NCBI RefSeq assembly: GCF_016937655.1
Contig: NZ_JAFHKL010000002.1
Location: forward strand, 310,001 to 374,000
Origin: Chromobacterium alkanivorans
GTDB taxonomy: Bacteria; Pseudomonadota; Gammaproteobacteria; Burkholderiales; Chromobacteriaceae
Direction: 5' to 3'
Length of the DNA stretch: 64,000 bases
Shown piece after piece: positions 49,360 to 61,857 of the stretch (its first letter is position 1; every line of letters starts with the position of its first letter). The notes under the pieces are model-generated. The model worked only from the letters and a program-made list of their open reading frames with translations. It made no database searches and was not told the origin of the DNA. Position numbers and translations under genes: made by a program.

Positions 49360-49676
49360 GTCAGCACCACGTGGCCGGCGCGTTCCGGCTTGGCTTGCAT
49401 TGCTTGTTTTGCCGACGGCCCGGCCCGTCTGATGCGGGCGGTGGCGCGGCGGCTTCCTCTTGATCTCTCCTCGGAGTCCGGCCCGGCCCGCTGCGCGCGG
49501 GGCCGGGACACCGGCTCCAGGCCACCCACAGCCGGAGGCTGGATGACCCGGGACATGCTCTCCACTCTGCGCCGGACGCGTCCGTCCGCGGGCGTCGCGC
49601 GGCGCGGGCCCGGGAGGACGAATCGGCATGGGTTGGGGTCAGGCCCGACGCGGCTGTCGCCGTCCGGGCCCGGCGG
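49360..49676. other. GC-rich gap between potB and the binding-protein gene
   Basis: 317 bp with no convincing gene. In related operons the ATPase gene (potA/potG) often sits here; it is absent. Several GC-rich hairpins are possible (GGCCCGG/CCGGGCC repeats), one of which may be an attenuating or processing site lowering permease expression relative to binding protein. Confidence 0.5.
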
Positions 49677-50771
49677 TCAATGACCGGTCTTCAACTGCGT
49701 CCACAAACGGTTTTGCAGGCGCATGATGTCGGCCGGCAAGGGCTTGAGCAGGAACAGCGTCTTCACCACCGCGTCCGGCGGGTACACCGCCGGGTCATTG
49801 GCGATTTCCGGCTTCACGAATTTGCGCGCGGCGGCGTTGGCGGTGGGATAGAACACTTCATTGGTGATCGCGGCGTTGACTTCCGGCGACTGGATGTAAT
49901 TGATCCATTTGTGCGCGGCCTCGGGATGCGGCGCGTCCTTGGGCACCACCATCACGTCGAACCACAGCGGCGCGCCGGTCTTGGGTATCACATAGGCCAG
50001 CTGGTAGGGCCGCTTGGCCTCGCGGGCGCGGTGCTTGGCGATGTTGATGTCGCCGGAGAAGCCCAGCGCCAGGCAGATGTCGCCGTTGGCCAGGTCGTTG
50101 ATGTAGCCCGAGGAGTTGAACTGGGTGATGTAGGGGCGGATTTTCTTCAGCGCGGCGAAAGCGGCCTGGTAGTCGGCGGGATTCTTGCTGTTCGGGTCCT
50201 TGCCCAGGTGGTGCAAGGCGACGGCGAACACGTCGTTGGCCTGATCCAGCACCGACACGCCGCAGCCTTTCAGCTTGGACACGTATTTGGGATCGAACAG
50301 GATGTCCCAGCTGTCCAGCGGCGCGTCCTTGCCCAGCGCCGCCTTGACCTTGTTCAGGTTGTAGCCCAGGCCGTCGGTGCCGTAGGCCCAGGGCACGCCG
50401 TGCGCGTTGCCGGGGTCCGCGTCGACGATCTTGGCCATCAGCGCCTTGTCCAGATTGGCGAGATTGGGCAGCTTGGACTTGTCCAGCTTCATATAGATGC
50501 CGGCCTCGATCTGCTTGGCCATGAAGTTGGAAGTGGGCGCCACGACGTCGTAGCCGGCGCGGCCGGTCAGCATCTTGGCCTGCAAGGTGTCGTCGCTGTC
50601 GTAAACGTCGTACTTGACCTTGATGCCGCTCTGTTTTTCAAACCCGGGAATGGTGGACTTGGCGATGTAGTCCGACCAGTTGTACACATTCAGCGCCTTG
50701 TCCTCCGCCTGCGCGCCCATCGCGGGGAGCAGCAGCAGCGAACAAAACAGATTGCGAACCAGCTTCTTCAT
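49677..50771 (-). CDS. potF: Polyamine-binding periplasmic protein (PotF/PotD type)
   Basis: 364 residues with a signal peptide (MKKLVRNLFCSLLLLPAMGAQA). The mature part begins ALNVYNWSDYIAKSTI, as in PotF/PotD, and contains YDVVAPTSNFMAKQI, VPWAYGTDGLGYN and QAND. It captures putrescine or spermidine for the permeases encoded downstream. Length and motifs match PotF better than PotD. No ATPase gene in the operon. Confidence 0.9.
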   Translation of the reverse strand: MKKLVRNLFCSLLLLPAMGAQAEDKALNVYNWSDYIAKSTIPGFEKQSGIKVKYDVYDSDDTLQAKMLTGRAGYDVVAPTSNFMAKQIEAGIYMKLDKSKLPNLANLDKALMAKIVDADPGNAHGVPWAYGTDGLGYNLNKVKAALGKDAPLDSWDILFDPKYVSKLKGCGVSVLDQANDVFAVALHHLGKDPNSKNPADYQAAFAALKKIRPYITQFNSSGYINDLANGDICLALGFSGDINIAKHRAREAKRPYQLAYVIPKTGAPLWFDVMVVPKDAPHPEAAHKWINYIQSPEVNAAITNEVFYPTANAAARKFVKPEIANDPAVYPPDAVVKTLFLLKPLPADIMRLQNRLWTQLKTGH

Positions 50772-51453
50772 GACAGGTTTCCTTAATGGAAGGCCGCGAC
50801 CGGCGTAGGCCCGGCCTGACCGACGACAAGTTCAGCGCCGCCCTCTGCGCCCGTTGCCGGGCCATGACGCCGCTCCCTCTCCCCTGGCGGCGAAAGCCGC
50901 TCAAGGCCAAACGCGATGCCGGCGCGCCGAAACGCCGCTGCCGACGGCTGCGGACGACGAGCGCCGCTTTGCCAACTTACACCGCATCGCGCGCGATTCC
51001 AGCTGTCCGTTCGCTACGATTTGTAAGAACCGGTCCGCGAAATCGTGGACAGCTTGCAAAGCGTCAAGGTGCCAAGGGTCATTTATGGCCTGCGCGCCGC
51101 CGGAACGACGACGCGCGAGCCGGGGAAACCTGTGCGGAAAGCCGGCTGGCTCGCCCTGGACAGGCGGTGGCCGGCATCCATCGTCTCCTCTTTGTCTCTC
51201 ATTTCTCCGCGCCCAGCGTGTGTTTAATAAAATTCACACATCTATCTGTAACGCCCTACCTTTTTAACCATGTTTTTAGAACCGTGCAACTTTTATCGAT
51301 GCTGCCGCGCAAAAAAATAAACACGCCCGCCACAGGCTGTGCTCACATCGTTAACTATGTTCAACATAAGAGCCTGACGAGGCCGGCGCTCCGCCATAAA
51401 AAACGGGCGGCCGCAATGGCCGCCCGTCAGGCGCAACTCCGCGTCGGCGCGGT
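50772..51453. other. Long intergenic region upstream of potF
   Basis: About 680 bp, no convincing gene. From 51215 to 51370 it is notably AT-rich and probably contains the potF promoter. The potF leader could be over 400 nt, long enough for an RNA switch or an sRNA gene; I could not recognise either. Confidence 0.4.
51403..51427 (-). terminator. Terminator of trhP
   Basis: ACGGGCGGCC pairs with GGCCGCCCGT; on the minus strand a T6 tract follows, directly after the trhP stop. Confidence 0.85.
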
Positions 51454-52797
51454 TCAGAACAAACGCGCCAGCAAAGCCTTTTCCTTGCCCTGCATGCCCG
51501 GAATCTTGACCTGCATGCCGTTGCCGGCCGCCACGTCCACCGGCTGATCGTTGCGCGTCATCTGCGCCAGCTCGATGATCTGGTTGCCGCTGGGATGAAT
51601 CACCTCGATGCGGTCGCCCACCCCGAAGCGGTTTTTCACCTCGATCAGCGCCCAGCCGTCGGCGTCCACCGACAGCACGTCGCCGACGTACTGGCTCTGC
51701 TTGGCCTTGGAGTGGCCAGTGAGGTAGTTCTGGTATTCCTGAGTCTGGTGACGCTCCAGGAAGCCCGGGGTGTAGCCGCGATTGGCGAGGCCGTCCAGCT
51801 CGGCCAGCAAGCCAAGATCGAACGGGCGGCCGGCCACGGCGTCATCGATGGCCTTGCGGTAGACCTGGGCGGCGCGCGCCACGTAGTACAGGCTCTTGGT
51901 GCGGCCTTCGATCTTCAGCGAATCCACGCCTATCTTGGCCAGCTTCTCCACCTGCTCCACCGCGCGCAGGTCCTTGGAGTTCATGATGTAGGTGCCGTGC
52001 TCGTCTTCGATGATGGGCATCAGCTCGCCCGGGCGGCTGCCTTCTTCGATCAGATAGGTCTTGTCCGCCAGCGGATGGCGCTCTGCGCCGCCGCAGGAAG
52101 CGAAGCTCTGGTTGGCCTCTTCCAGCGCCTTGTTGAAGTCGAACTTGATGGTCTGCACGTCGCCGGCGTCGTCGCCCTGGGTGTCGTGCACCTTGTAGTC
52201 CCAGCGGCAGGCGTTGGTACAGGTGCCCTGATTCGGGTCGCGATGGTTGAAATAGCCGGACAGCAGGCAGCGGCCGGAATAGGCGATGCACAGCGCGCCG
52301 TGGACGAAGACTTCCAGTTCGATGTCCGGGCATTGCTGACGGATCTCGGCGATTTCGTCCAGGCTCAGCTCGCGCGACAGAATGATGCGCGACACGCCCA
52401 GCTTCTGCCAGAATTTGACGCCCATGTAGTTGACGGTATTGGCCTGCACCGACAGATGGATGGGCACTTCCGGCCACTTTTCGCGCACCATCATGATAAG
52501 GCCCGGATCGGCCATGATCAGCGCGTCCGGCTTCATCGCGACCACCGGCTCCATATCGGCCATATAGGTCTTGATCTTGCTGTTGTGCGGCAGGATGTTG
52601 CTGGCGACGAAGAACAGTTTGCCGCGTGCGTGGGCTTCGTCTATCCCCTGCTTCAGCTCTTCCAGCTTGAAGTCGTTGTTGCGGGCGCGCAGGCTGTAGC
52701 GCGGCTGGCCGGCGTAGACCGCGTCGGCGCCGAAGTCGTAGGCGGCGCGCATCTTGTCCAGCGTGCCGGCCGGCAGCAGAAGTTCTGGTGCTTTCAT
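51454..52797 (-). CDS. trhP: tRNA hydroxylation protein, peptidase U32 family (TrhP/YegQ)
   Basis: 447 residues, full length. PELLLPAGTLDKMRAAYDFGADAVYAGQPRYSLRARNNDF at the start is in the style of YegQ; the four Cys of a likely Fe-S site are in HGALCIAYSGRCLLSGY, CTNACRW. The family with TrhO makes 5-hydroxyuridine at tRNA position 34, using prephenate. It also ends with the U32 C-terminal domain. High confidence because of near-identity of the core to E. coli YegQ. Confidence 0.92.
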   Translation of the reverse strand: MKAPELLLPAGTLDKMRAAYDFGADAVYAGQPRYSLRARNNDFKLEELKQGIDEAHARGKLFFVASNILPHNSKIKTYMADMEPVVAMKPDALIMADPGLIMMVREKWPEVPIHLSVQANTVNYMGVKFWQKLGVSRIILSRELSLDEIAEIRQQCPDIELEVFVHGALCIAYSGRCLLSGYFNHRDPNQGTCTNACRWDYKVHDTQGDDAGDVQTIKFDFNKALEEANQSFASCGGAERHPLADKTYLIEEGSRPGELMPIIEDEHGTYIMNSKDLRAVEQVEKLAKIGVDSLKIEGRTKSLYYVARAAQVYRKAIDDAVAGRPFDLGLLAELDGLANRGYTPGFLERHQTQEYQNYLTGHSKAKQSQYVGDVLSVDADGWALIEVKNRFGVGDRIEVIHPSGNQIIELAQMTRNDQPVDVAAGNGMQVKIPGMQGKEKALLARLF

Positions 52798-52830
52798 TGT
52801 TTATTCTGGTGGGTTCGTTGAGCGGTGGGC

Positions 52831-53250
52831 TCAGTGCAGCAGACAGGACATCGGCAACGGCTCGCGGTCCGGCTCGACAAAGCCTTTGCGCGCCGACTCG
52901 TCGTCCAGGCGCTCTGAAGAATAATGTTGCAGAATCACTGCGCGGGGATCGGCCAGCATGTCCGGGCAGTGGCTGGCGAACGCCTCCCAATCGTCCAGCA
53001 ACTGCGGCTGGCTGGCCATCCGGCTGTACAGAATCACCAGGATGGCCATGGTCAGGGTATGGTGGTACTTCATCGCCGCGCCGTTCACCATGGCGAAACG
53101 GGACAGCGCGCGCGCGCAGCGGGCGGCAGCCTCCGGCGCCGGGTATTGGCGACGATAGGCCCAGGCGGCGTACAGATGCGCGCGATGGTTGAAGTCGGAT
53201 GCAGGCAGCGCGTTGGTTTCCAATTGGCGCAGGAATGCCTGATGGTCCAT
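52831..53250 (-). CDS. Conserved hypothetical protein
   Basis: 139 residues starting at MDHQAFLRQLETNALP (ATG 53250). An all-helical pattern with HRAHLYAAWAYRRQYP, MKYHHTLTMAILVILYSRM and the acidic/Cys ending EPLPMSCLLH. Several His and Asp could bind a metal, but no known family is recognised. It lies 33 bp upstream of trhP and is likely cotranscribed. Confidence 0.65.
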   Translation of the reverse strand: MDHQAFLRQLETNALPASDFNHRAHLYAAWAYRRQYPAPEAAARCARALSRFAMVNGAAMKYHHTLTMAILVILYSRMASQPQLLDDWEAFASHCPDMLADPRAVILQHYSSERLDDESARKGFVEPDREPLPMSCLLH

Positions 53251-53271
53251 GACTCGGTTTCTCCGAAAATT

Positions 53272-53304
53272 CCAAAAAGCAAAGGCTCCACCCAATGTGG
53301 AGCC
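53272..53304 (-). terminator. Intrinsic terminator upstream of the conserved hypothetical gene
   Basis: GGCTCCAC-(5 nt)-GTGGAGCC followed on the minus strand by TTTGCTTTTT. It would end transcripts from the 53417-54495 genes, so the genes below need their own promoter. Confidence 0.72.
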
Positions 53305-53416
53305 CTGACCCTTATCGATACGGGGGCGATTATGCGCGGCCTGCCGTAGCCAGTCAAGTCCGCCCGCCGTCCGCAAGCAACACTTTAAGCCGCTGTTTTA
53401 AAAATCCTTTTCCGGT

Positions 53417-53632
53417 TTAAGGTCTTTTCGCCAATGCCAGCAAAGCGCTGAACTGGCAGATCAGGGCCAGCAGCATGGCCAGCGGGCACAGGATGGCCAG
53501 CAAGGGGCCGGGACCGCCGTCCAGGCCGCGCCACAGCGCCGAACTGAGCGCAAAGACCAAGGTGCTGAGCAGCAGCACCTTCATGGCGAAGCGCCGCTGC
53601 TGCTGCATCTTCTTGAACAAATTCAATAGCAT
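53417..53632 (-). CDS. Small membrane protein
   Basis: 71 residues from ATG 53632 (GGAAC upstream). Two hydrophobic segments, KVLLLSTLVFALSSAL and LLAILCPLAMLLALICQF, separated by Asp-Gly-Gly. No family recognised. It is followed by a terminator and preceded by the DUF455 gene on the same strand. Confidence 0.5.
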   Translation of the reverse strand: MLLNLFKKMQQQRRFAMKVLLLSTLVFALSSALWRGLDGGPGPLLAILCPLAMLLALICQFSALLALAKRP

Positions 53633-53664
53633 GTTTCGTAGTTCCAGGTAAGGCCGCCGGCATT

Positions 53665-54495
53665 CTAGCCGGCTGAAGCGGTATCGTCTTCGCACAGCGC
53701 GCGCAGCGCGTCCAGCTCCTTGGCTGAAAACCCCGCCCGCTCGCGGGCGGCCAGATTATAGGCCCCGCGGTAAAGCTGGACATCGTGGCGCCGCAGCAGT
53801 TCCTGAAAGCACGCTTCCGGCTCCAGCCCCCGCTGCCGGCACAGCCGGCCGAACCAGGCGTTGCCGATGCGCACATGCCCCACTTCCTCGCGCAGGATGA
53901 CGTCCAGCACCGCCACGCTCGCGTGATCGCCGATGCCGGCCAACCGCCGCTGGATGCCCGGCGTCGCGTCCAGACCGCGCGCCTCCAGCACCCTGGGCAC
54001 CAGGGCCATGCGCGCCAGCGGGTCGTAATCGGTCTTGCAACTCATCGCCCACAAGCCGTTGTGAGCCGGGAAATCGCCATAGTCGTGCCCCAGCTCCCGC
54101 AAACGCCGCAGCAGCAACGAGAAATGACGCGCCTCTTCCGCGGCGACCTGCAGCCAATCGCTGACGAAGGCGTCCGGCATCTCGCGGAAGCGCCAGGCGG
54201 CGTCCAGCGCCAGATTGACCGCGTTGAATTCGATGTGGGCGATGGCGTGGAGCAGCGCGGCGTGCCCTTGCCGGTTGGACAGGCTGCGCTTGGGCACCTT
54301 GGACGGATGCACCAGTTCCGGCAGCGGAGGACGTCCGGCCTCGGGCAGTGGGTACGGCGGCGGCGCCTCCGCGCGCGGCAAGGCGTCGACGCGCCAGCCG
54401 TGCAAGACCTCGACCGCCAGCGCCATCTTGCGCTCGACGTCGCGGCACAGCAGCGCCGCTTCCAGTTGCGGGTAAAGAGATGTCGGCTCGCTCAT
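53665..54495 (-). CDS. DUF455 / ferritin-like family protein
   Basis: 276 residues from MSEPTSLYPQ. Ferritin-like metal-ligand motifs are visible: AHIEFNAVNLALDAAW, VAAEEARHFSLL, and LREEVGHVRIG (ExxH pairs). The family is of unknown function and may be a diiron oxidase. Its upstream region holds a decayed copy of the repeat element (from 54533). Confidence 0.8.
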   Translation of the reverse strand: MSEPTSLYPQLEAALLCRDVERKMALAVEVLHGWRVDALPRAEAPPPYPLPEAGRPPLPELVHPSKVPKRSLSNRQGHAALLHAIAHIEFNAVNLALDAAWRFREMPDAFVSDWLQVAAEEARHFSLLLRRLRELGHDYGDFPAHNGLWAMSCKTDYDPLARMALVPRVLEARGLDATPGIQRRLAGIGDHASVAVLDVILREEVGHVRIGNAWFGRLCRQRGLEPEACFQELLRRHDVQLYRGAYNLAARERAGFSAKELDALRALCEDDTASAG

Positions 54496-54532
54496 GGCCG
54501 GGCATTCTAGCCGATATCGACGCGCCCCAGCA

Positions 54533-54636
54533 CCTGTTCGAAGTCCAGCGGGCCAGACGAATGCACAAGGGGTACATGAGCATTTTGAGCTAATTTTCAA
54601 CGTCGTATCGCCGAAGCGCAGCAGACCTGGAACAGG
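54533..54636 (-). repeat. Palindromic-ended repeat element, copy 6 (diverged)
   Basis: Reverse orientation, tandem with copy 5. Termini CCTGTTCGAAGTC and GACCTGGAACAGG (11 of 13 pair). A hairpin GCAC/GTACAT and CATTTTGAGCTAATTTTCAACG in the core identify it. Shortened in the middle. Confidence 0.7.
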
Positions 54637-54642
54637 TTCTTA

Positions 54643-54782
54643 GAGCGTGTTTACGATCTCGCGAGCTAAGGCGAGACAAGGCGAAAACGAGCGAAAAAGC
54701 GGAATGTACGAGCGGTACATGAGCATTTTGAGCTGGTTTTTAACGCCGTATCGCCGACGCGCAGCAGATCGTAAACAGGTTC

Positions 54783-54785
<3 letters not shown>
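54643..54785 (-). repeat. Palindromic-ended repeat element, copy 5 (full, reverse)
   Basis: Perfect 11-bp ends GTTTACGATCT (54649-54659) and AGATCGTAAAC (54766-54776). Inner hairpin TGTAC-GAGCG-GTACA is intact. Its right edge (TTCTTA) supplies the TAA stop of the hybrid-kinase gene at 54783-54785. Confidence 0.9.
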
Positions 54786-58637
<3,852 letters not shown>

Positions 58638-58647
58638 CGACGACCAC

Positions 58648-59379
58648 TCAATGTTCACGGGAAGACTCGGCTTCGGTCTCGGACACTTCCTCGACGAACA
58701 AGCGCAACACGCCGTAGCGATCGCTGAAATCGCGCAGCACCGCGATCTGGTTGGCGGAAATGGCCGCGCCGCGCGGCAGCAGCAAATGGCCCTGCTTGCT
58801 GTGCAGGTCCTGGGCCAGCACCGCCCCCGCCTTGACCGTCAGCAAGCTGACCGAGGTGCCCGGCGGCGCCTCGGGCAGCGCCGGGGCGTCGAACAGCCGG
58901 CCAAAAACCTTGCGGTCGTATTCGGTGCCGGTGGCGACGCCGTAATAGCTGAAGGGATCGATTTCCGGCCGTTTGCGCTGCATCGCCGCCACGATCGCCT
59001 TTTCGACGTCGGCCGGCTTCGGCGGCTTGACCACGAAGCCGTCGGCGTGCAGCTGGCTGGCCAGCACCACATTGCTGCGGTCCGCGTGCCCGGACAAAAA
59101 CACGAACGGCAGGTTGGAAGGATTCATGGTGTGGCCGCAGCGCAATTCCTTGAGCAGGTCCATGCCGTTCATCGGCGCCATCTGCACGTCGCACAGCACC
59201 AGGTCCACCATGCGGATGTCCAGCAAACGCATCGACGCGGTGCCGTCCGCGGTTTGAAAGATGGCGTCGGAACGCACGCCCATGGTCTGCAAAGCCTGGC
59301 TGATCAATGAACGCACCAGAGTCTGGTCGTCCACGACCAGTATCCGCATCCGCGAAAAGTCCACCGCCGCAACGCTCAT
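58648..59379 (-). CDS. Response regulator with REC domain and C-terminal domain of unknown role
   Basis: 243 residues. The receiver has phospho-Asp in [13 protein letters not shown] and Lys in FVVKPP. Residues 170-225 ([27 protein letters not shown]) resemble the small domain seen before HD-GYP or in related c-di-GMP regulators, but no output enzyme follows. The start overlaps the REC-EAL stop (ATGA). Middle gene of the operon. Confidence 0.85.
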   Translation of the reverse strand: MSVAAVDFSRMRILVVDDQTLVRSLISQALQTMGVRSDAIFQTADGTASMRLLDIRMVDLVLCDVQMAPMNGMDLLKELRCGHTMNPSNLPFVFLSGHADRSNVVLASQLHADGFVVKPPKPADVEKAIVAAMQRKRPEIDPFSYYGVATGTEYDRKVFGRLFDAPALPEAPPGTSVSLLTVKAGAVLAQDLHSKQGHLLLPRGAAISANQIAVLRDFSDRYGVLRLFVEEVSETEAESSREH

Positions 59380-60590
59380 CCCGCGCCTCCTTCCGCCGCC
59401 GCGGTTTCCTGGCTCCGCCGCAAATAATCGCTCAATTCGTTCTCGCGCACCGGCAAGGCCATATAAGCGCCCTGCACGCAGGGGCAGCCCATTTCCTGCG
59501 CCAGGCTCACGTCCTCTTCCTCATCCGCGCCGCTGGCGGTGATCGCCCCGGGCGGCAGGCCGTAGATGCGCAAGAAGCGCAGCGCCTGCGGGTCAGCGCC
59601 CAGCATCGCGCGTATCCATTGCAGGGATTCGACGGGGATGTTCACGTGATCGAACGGCAGCTTGAGCATATTGCTCTGGGTCAGCGATCCGGCGCCGAAA
59701 TGATCGGCGATCAGCCGGAAACCCAGGTACTTGATCTTGGCGACGTTCTCGAAGGCCTGGGCCGGCGACTGCTGGCCCAGGCCTTCGGCCAGCTCAAAAC
59801 CCAGCAAGCGCGGCGACACCCCGCGCTGCTGCAACAGCGCGTGGCAGTGATCGAACAGGTTTTCGCTCTCCAGACAGGCCTTGTCTATGCGCACGTTGAA
59901 ACCGCACTCCTCGCCCAGTCCTTGCTGACGCAGCCCGGCCAGCAGGCCGGCGATGCGCGCCACCAGCTCTTCCAGCACCAGCGCGGAAATCCCCTTGCGG
60001 CGCGCCAGCACGCTGAACAGGCCGGCGCTCCACTCCACCCGCCCTTGCGGCCGGATCAGCGCCGTCACGTCGAAGCCGGCGAGCCGGTGACCGGGCAGCC
60101 CCAGAATGGGCTCCACCTCCAATTTGAACTCGCCGGAACAGACGTCGGCGAAAAAGCCCTCCACATCCAGTTGCTGCACCTGATAGGCGCGCTCCAGATC
60201 GTTGAACACGCTGTTGAGCGCGGTGAGGAAGGATTCCGCCGAATACGGCTTGGACAGGAAACGGGTGCTGCCTATGCCCAGGCTGCAAGCCATCTCGCTG
60301 ATGGTGTTCAGGGTTTTGCCGTCGTAGCCGGAAATGATCAGCAAGGCCGCCCGGTAGCCAAGCAAGGCCACGTGTTTGATGAAGTCGATGCCGTTCATGC
60401 CCGGCATGCCGATGTCGGTGACGATCAGATCGTAGTGGTTCTCGCCTATGCTGCGCAGCGCCTCGGCCGGGTCGCTGAACTCGTCGATGGCCACTTCGTA
60501 ACGGCTAAAGAAGCTGGCCTGGCGGGAAATCAGTTTCCGCAGCACCAGTTGGTCTTCCAGAATCAGAAACCGCTTTGCTGGCAAGCCCAT
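59376..60590 (-). CDS. Response regulator with degenerate EAL domain
   Basis: 404 residues. Receiver domain with Asp in LIVTDIGMPGMNG and Lys in FLSKPY. The EAL-like domain lacks the motif: EAL is FDV, the DDFGTG site is DHFGAG, and LEITES is reduced to FELAEG, so catalysis is unlikely; it may be a c-di-GMP sensor or protein-binding domain. First gene of the operon. Family members such as RocR combine REC and EAL, so this is a related but inactive form. Confidence 0.9.
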   Translation of the reverse strand: MGLPAKRFLILEDQLVLRKLISRQASFFSRYEVAIDEFSDPAEALRSIGENHYDLIVTDIGMPGMNGIDFIKHVALLGYRAALLIISGYDGKTLNTISEMACSLGIGSTRFLSKPYSAESFLTALNSVFNDLERAYQVQQLDVEGFFADVCSGEFKLEVEPILGLPGHRLAGFDVTALIRPQGRVEWSAGLFSVLARRKGISALVLEELVARIAGLLAGLRQQGLGEECGFNVRIDKACLESENLFDHCHALLQQRGVSPRLLGFELAEGLGQQSPAQAFENVAKIKYLGFRLIADHFGAGSLTQSNMLKLPFDHVNIPVESLQWIRAMLGADPQALRFLRIYGLPPGAITASGADEEEDVSLAQEMGCPCVQGAYMALPVRENELSDYLRRSQETAAAEGGAG

Positions 60591-60678
60591 GGGATCTCCC
60601 CCTTAGCGTCGCGCGCGGGCGCCCTGCCGGCCGGCCGCAACCCAATTTAAATACGACATTCGAGTAATATTGATATAG

Positions 60679-60686
60679 GCCGATAA
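60679..60686 (+). promoter_or_regulatory. Possible sigma-28 -10 element upstream of fliW
   Basis: GCCGATAA matches the FliA -10 consensus exactly and lies 111 bp before the fliW start. The -35 (TAAAGTTT expected) is weak: TCGAGTAA at 60660-60667, 4 of 8. May be chance in a short intergenic region. Confidence 0.4.
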
Positions 60687-60797
60687 GCCCGCGCCCACAA
60701 CCACGGCTTGCAAACTTCCCGCGCGGCGGCTTTACGCTTGTGCAATTGCCGTCGCCGCCATGCATAATGAGAGCATTGTCACGCCAGGAGGCACGCC

Positions 60798-61232
60798 ATG
60801 CGGTTCCAGTCCAGCCAGCTCGGCCAAGTCGATATCGACGAGAGCACCGTCATCACCTTCCCGCGCGGCATTCCCGCGCTGGAGAACTGCACCCGCTTCA
60901 AGCTGTTTCACAACGCCACCCAGGCTCAGCCCCAGGTGTTCTGGATGCAATCGCTGGACGACCCCGGCGTCATCTTCAGCATCACCACGCCGGAAGCGCT
61001 GGACATCCGCTACGAGATCGAACTGGACGACGCCGAAGTCGGCGAGCTGCAATTGCAGCAGCCGCAGGACGTGGCCATCCTGCTGATGCTGAGCAATCAG
61101 GCCGATGAGCAGCACCCGGCGCTGTCCACGATGAAGGCGAACATCCGCAATCCGCTGGTGATCAATCTGCAAAGCCGCACCGGCCTGCAAAAAGTGGGGC
61201 TGCAGTGCGACATCCTGCTGCATAACCGCTGA
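60798..61232 (+). CDS. fliW: Flagellar assembly factor FliW
   Basis: 144 residues, AGGAGG at ideal distance before ATG. The pattern matches FliW: ITFPRGIPALENCTRFKLF, FWMQSLDDPGVIFSITTPEAL, NIRNPLVINLQSRTGLQ. FliW binds CsrA and flagellin and ties flagellin translation to secretion. The stop overlaps the tag start by one base (TGATG). Confidence 0.93.
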   Translation: MRFQSSQLGQVDIDESTVITFPRGIPALENCTRFKLFHNATQAQPQVFWMQSLDDPGVIFSITTPEALDIRYEIELDDAEVGELQLQQPQDVAILLMLSNQADEQHPALSTMKANIRNPLVINLQSRTGLQKVGLQCDILLHNR

Positions 61233-61798
61233 TGCCGGCTCAGACCCGCTGCGCCTGGTGCGGCGACGACCCGCTCTACGTCGCCTACCACGACGAGGAA
61301 TGGGGACGGCCGGAACGCGACGACCGCAAGCTGTTCGAGATGCTGATCCTGGAAGGCGCGCAGGCCGGCCTGTCCTGGATCACCATCCTGCGCAAGCGCG
61401 ACGGCTACCGCCGCGCCTTCCACGGCTTCGACCCGGTCAAGGTGGCGGCGATGGACGACGGCGACGTCGAGCGGCTGATGCAGGACGCCGGCATCGTGCG
61501 CAACCGGCTGAAGATCCGGAGCGCCATCCGCAACGCCAAGGTGTTTCTGCAGATGCAGCAACAACACGGCAGCTTCGCCGACTGGCTGTGGGCGCATGTG
61601 GACGGCCGGCCGATCTTGCGCCGCCGCGACGACGAGCGGGTGCCCGCCAGCACCGAGCTGTCCGACCGAGTCAGCAAGGCCTTGAAGAAGGCCGGCATGA
61701 ATTTCGTCGGCAGCACGGTGATCTACGCCTATCTGCAAGCCTGCGGCGTGGTCAACGACCACATGTCCGCCTGCTTTCTCCGCCCCGACCGAGGCTGA
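61232..61798 (+). CDS. tag: DNA-3-methyladenine glycosylase I
   Basis: 188 residues. RCAWCGDDPLYVAYHDEEWG with the zinc-binding Cys/His at the N-terminus, EGAQAGLSWITILRKRDGYR, and NFVGSTVIYAYLQACGVVNDH with C-terminal Cys/His ligands are diagnostic. It excises 3-methyladenine from DNA. It is coupled to fliW by a one-base overlap, an odd functional pairing that probably reflects chance operon membership. Confidence 0.95.
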   Translation: MPAQTRCAWCGDDPLYVAYHDEEWGRPERDDRKLFEMLILEGAQAGLSWITILRKRDGYRRAFHGFDPVKVAAMDDGDVERLMQDAGIVRNRLKIRSAIRNAKVFLQMQQQHGSFADWLWAHVDGRPILRRRDDERVPASTELSDRVSKALKKAGMNFVGSTVIYAYLQACGVVNDHMSACFLRPDRG

Positions 61799-61813
61799 GC
61801 CCGCCGCGCAAAG

Positions 61814-61839
61814 AAAAAGCCCGGATTCCCGGGCTTTTT
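61814..61839. terminator. Bidirectional intrinsic terminator between tag and clpB
   Basis: AAAAAGCCCGG pairs with CCGGGCTTTTT around a 4-base loop, T-tracts on both strands. Confidence 0.88.
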
Positions 61840-61857
61840 TTACGAGCGGACCCAAGT

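Noticed and set aside
49390-49683. Open frame on the plus strand in the potB-potF gap
   Set aside because: Arg/Gly/Pro-rich composition typical of antisense frames in high-GC DNA; no ribosome site.
50786-51547. Long plus-strand open frame in the potF upstream region
   Set aside because: Its sequence is low-complexity basic protein, runs into trhP antisense and has no family features; treated as noise.
61232-61798. Functional link of fliW and tag
   Set aside because: A one-base overlap shows co-transcription, but no shared function is known and none is visible.
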